64,000 nt of DNA from Chloroflexota bacterium (lineage in GTDB: Bacteria > Chloroflexota > Anaerolineae > J036 > Brachytrichaceae): the NCBI GenBank assembly GCA_025354985.1, contig JANXLU010000049.1, positions 86,086-150,085 on the forward strand. Reading direction: 5' to 3'. Below, one piece after another: positions 61,670-64,000 of this stretch (positions are counted from its first letter, which is position 1; each line of letters opens with the position of its first letter). The notes below the pieces were generated by a model. The model was not told where the DNA came from, did no database searches, and saw nothing but the letters and a program-made list of their open reading frames with translations. Both the position numbers and the translations under genes were made by a program.

Positions 61670-61939
61670 ATGGCCAGCAAGAACGGCAAAAACTCCATAG
61701 CCCACATTGAAACCAAGGTGGTGGCACCACCCGTCAAGAGCAAGGAACCGCCCCGCGACAAGGAAAAGGACGCGCTGGCGTTGGGCGCAACAAAGATCGA
61801 GAAAACAATCATTGAATCCATTCGCACTGCCAAGCTGGGCCTGCCAGACTGGCAGGCAGTGGCAAAAAACGAGCACATCAGCATCGACTATTTGATGAAT
61901 CGGGTGGATTGGATGCGCCGCATGGGCATGATTCGCTAG
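61670..61939 (+). CDS. Small protein of unknown function (89 residues)
   Basis: A basic, Lys-rich N-terminal part (1-40; SKEPPRDKEKDALAL) precedes a helix-rich end (about 41-89) with TIIESIRTAKLGLPDWQAVAK and ISIDYLMNRVDWMRRMGMIR, which has a winged-helix or DNA-binding-like look. It has a strong promoter and is followed by a strong terminator, so it is a monocistronic unit just upstream of dnaK. No family is recognised. The terminator and promoter suggest it is well expressed. Confidence 0.7.
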   Translation: MASKNGKNSIAHIETKVVAPPVKSKEPPRDKEKDALALGATKIEKTIIESIRTAKLGLPDWQAVAKNEHISIDYLMNRVDWMRRMGMIR

Positions 61940-61963
61940 ATCGGCTGTTACGCATCGAAAAAA

Positions 61964-62001
61964 GTGAGGCCTGGGCTGCGCCCCGGGCTTCACCCTTTTT
62001 T
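61964..62001 (+). terminator. Rho-independent terminator upstream of dnaK
   Basis: GTGAGGCCTGGG pairs with CCCGGGCTTCAC (two G-T pairs) and CCTTTTTT follows (61964-62001). It lies 25 bases after the 89-residue gene. Confidence 0.88.
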
Positions 62002-62090
62002 CGTACGTTCAAATACATTTGCTATATCACTTTAGTGGGTTTCCAACACAACTACGCGACCAATAGGGAAATTCAGTTGGAGGAATATCA

Positions 62091-63977
62091 ATGAGCAAAA
62101 TAGTTGGAATTGACCTTGGCACCACGAACAGTGTGGTTGCCATTTTGGAAGGCGGAAGCCCCACCGTTATTCGAACCGCGGAGGGCGGCAACCTGGTGCC
62201 AAGCGTGGTGGCTTTTGCAAAGAATGGCGAGCGTCTGGTGGGCGTGCCGGCCAAGCGCCAGGCGGTGGTCAACCCCGAGAATACGATTTTCTCGATCAAG
62301 CGGTTTATGGGGCGCAAATTCGACGAGGTGGAAGCCGAGCGCAAGCGGATGCCCTATCCGGTCATGGAAGGCCCCAGCAAGGATGCCCGGGTAAAGGTTG
62401 GCAACACCAATAAAATCTATACGCCACAGGAAATCAGTGCGATGATCCTAGCCAAATTAAAGGCGGATGCCGAGGCATACATCGGCGAATCCGTGACCAA
62501 GGCCGTGATTACGGTGCCGGCCTACTTTAATGACAGCCAGCGTCAGGCAACCAAAGATGCCGGGCAGATTGCCGGTCTTGAGGTGTTGCGGATTATTAAC
62601 GAACCCACTGCCGCTGCGTTGGCCTACGGTCTGGATAAAAAGAACGACGAAACCATCCTGGTATTTGATCTGGGTGGCGGCACATTTGACGTGAGCGTAT
62701 TGGAAGTGGGTGATGGCGTTATCGAGGTGAAGAGCACCAATGGCGATACGCACCTTGGCGGGGATGACTGGGATGGTGCGGTGATGGATTGGTTGATCAC
62801 CGAGTTCAAGAAGGAACAGGGTGTGGATTTGCGCACCGACCGGCAAAGCCTGCAGCGGTTGCGCGAAGCCTCGGAAAAGGCCAAGATTGAACTGAGCACG
62901 CTGATGGAGACCGAGGTGAACCTGCCCTATGTCACTGCGGATGCCAGCGGTCCAAAGCACTTGGTGATGAAACTCACCCGCGCAAAGTTTGAAAGCTTGA
63001 GCGCGGATCTGCTGGCGCGCTGCAAGGGACCGGTCGAAGCCGCGCTGAAGGACAGCGGCATGAAGGTGGGCGATATCGATGAGGTGGTGCTAGTGGGTGG
63101 AAGCACACGCATGCCGATGGTGCAGCAATTGGTCAAGCAAATGACCGGTGGCAAGGAACCGAATAAGAGTGTGAACCCGGACGAAGTGGTCGCGGTTGGC
63201 GCTGCGATTCAAGCCGGTGTGCTTGCAGGTGACGTCAAGGATGTTCTTCTGTTGGATGTGACGCCGCTGACGTTGAGCATTGAGACCATGGGTGGCGTAA
63301 GCACTCCCATGATTGTGCGCAACACAACCATCCCCGTCAAGAAGACTGAGACCTTTAGCACCGCCGAGGACAGCCAGAGCGCGGTCGACGTAAAGGTGTT
63401 TCAGGGTGAGCGACCAATGGCGGGCGACAATATGTTGCTTGGGCAATTCCGATTGGATGGAATTCCACCCGCGCCACGGGGACTGCCCCAGATTGAGGTT
63501 ACGTTTGATATTGACGCCAATGGCATTGTGAACGTGGTGGCCAAGGACAAGGCGACAAGCAAGGAGCAGCGTATCAGCATTACGGCCAGCACCAACCTCA
63601 ACAAGAGTGATATTGAGCGGATGGTTAACGAGGCCAAGAAGAATGAAAGCGCCGATCTCAAGCGCAAGGAATTGGCCGACACACGAAATCAGGGTGACCA
63701 GGCGGTGTACCAGACCGAAAAGTCGCTCAAGGATCTGGGTGACAAGGTGTCGGGTGGGGATCGGGGCGCGATTGAAGCCGCAATGAACGACCTGAAGGAC
63801 GCGCTAAAGACTGACGATGGCGGGCGCATCAAGAAGGCGACCGAGGCACTGCAGACCGCCTCGATGAAGCTCGGCACCGCGCAGTATGCTGACGGCGCCC
63901 AAGGCGCCACGTCCAACGGTGACGCCAACTCAAAGCCAGCTGATGGCGTCGTGGAAGGCGAATTCCGCGCGGTCTAA
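62091..63977 (+). CDS. dnaK: Chaperone DnaK (Hsp70)
   Basis: 628 residues, GGAGG 7 bases before the ATG. The nucleotide-binding domain begins [18 protein letters not shown] and contains [34 protein letters not shown] and [13 protein letters not shown]. The substrate-binding domain (about 385-610) has [19 protein letters not shown] and [22 protein letters not shown]. The C-terminus is [10 protein letters not shown], a variant of the acidic EEVD-like tail. It refolds proteins with DnaJ and GrpE, whose genes probably follow beyond the window. The terminator at 61964 separates it from the previous gene. Confidence 0.98.
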   Translation: MSKIVGIDLGTTNSVVAILEGGSPTVIRTAEGGNLVPSVVAFAKNGERLVGVPAKRQAVVNPENTIFSIKRFMGRKFDEVEAERKRMPYPVMEGPSKDARVKVGNTNKIYTPQEISAMILAKLKADAEAYIGESVTKAVITVPAYFNDSQRQATKDAGQIAGLEVLRIINEPTAAALAYGLDKKNDETILVFDLGGGTFDVSVLEVGDGVIEVKSTNGDTHLGGDDWDGAVMDWLITEFKKEQGVDLRTDRQSLQRLREASEKAKIELSTLMETEVNLPYVTADASGPKHLVMKLTRAKFESLSADLLARCKGPVEAALKDSGMKVGDIDEVVLVGGSTRMPMVQQLVKQMTGGKEPNKSVNPDEVVAVGAAIQAGVLAGDVKDVLLLDVTPLTLSIETMGGVSTPMIVRNTTIPVKKTETFSTAEDSQSAVDVKVFQGERPMAGDNMLLGQFRLDGIPPAPRGLPQIEVTFDIDANGIVNVVAKDKATSKEQRISITASTNLNKSDIERMVNEAKKNESADLKRKELADTRNQGDQAVYQTEKSLKDLGDKVSGGDRGAIEAAMNDLKDALKTDDGGRIKKATEALQTASMKLGTAQYADGAQGATSNGDANSKPADGVVEGEFRAV

Positions 63978-64000
63978 TTCTTGATAAAGAGCAGCGGCGG

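Overview
The window looks like a chromosomal stretch from a member of the Chloroflexota, probably Anaerolineae-like. This is an inference from gene content. The supporting points are large secreted proteins built from PA14 and SdrD-B-like domains joined by Thr/Pro linkers, proteins ending in FLPLVTQ, an auracyanin-like blue copper protein, OmpR-type two-component systems next to lipoproteins, and moderately high GC. No phage, insertion sequence, CRISPR array or rRNA is visible. There is one tRNA (Glu, TTC). Coding density is high, with many 1-4 base overlaps.

Layout. 1-7.8 kb: cell-surface PA14 proteins, an MFS transporter, a nitroreductase-like protein, a membrane phosphoesterase and a Nudix hydrolase. 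7.8-13 kb (minus strand): a lipoprotein/histidine kinase pair running into a three-gene beta-oxidation set (PaaG-, PaaH- and PaaF-like), plus a dehydrogenase. 13-17 kb (plus strand): a gluconolactonase-like protein, a MOSC protein, tRNA-Glu with a strong terminator, a 34-residue membrane peptide, a Pro-rich secreted protein and a response regulator. 17-20.4 kb (minus strand): recR, ybaB, dnaX and a membrane protein with two L7/L12-like domains. 20.4-26.4 kb: an acyl-CoA ligase, a CoA pyrophosphatase, azlCD, a TIM-barrel protein and earP-efp. 26.4-29.4 kb (minus strand): a T-box leader, a small DinB-like fragment and a threonyl-tRNA synthetase whose TGS domain is replaced by a YbaK-type deacylase domain. 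29.7-40.8 kb: two giant surface proteins. 40.8-48.4 kb: an unknown-family protein, a Cas4-motif mini protein, a DsbB-like protein, SMC and UDP-glucose dehydrogenase. 48.5-52.3 kb (minus strand): histidine kinase, PDZ protein and response regulator. 52.3-59.1 kb (minus strand): hpt, a DUF4166-like protein, a binding protein, a blue copper protein, aspartate kinase, a metal-chelatase AAA/VWA pair joined by a likely -1 frameshift site, and a small kinase. 59.2 kb to the end (plus strand): HemW, a Ser/Thr kinase, a small unknown protein and DnaK.

The most interesting points are as follows. (1) An A7 slippery site followed by a stem sits at the end of the chelatase AAA gene, exactly in register to fuse it to the VWA gene. 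(2) A YbaK-ThrRS fusion is controlled by a T-box with an apparent ACC specifier. (3) An EarP/EF-P pair has Arg32 in EF-P, outside the lineages best known for it. (4) DnaX has lost the zinc-binding cysteines. (5) About 16 genes carry a -10 box only 6-10 bases before the start codon, which predicts widespread leaderless mRNAs; I used this to choose several starts. (6) Two giant secreted proteins share an FLPLVTQ tail.

All calls come from reading the sequence and from family knowledge. No database search was run.
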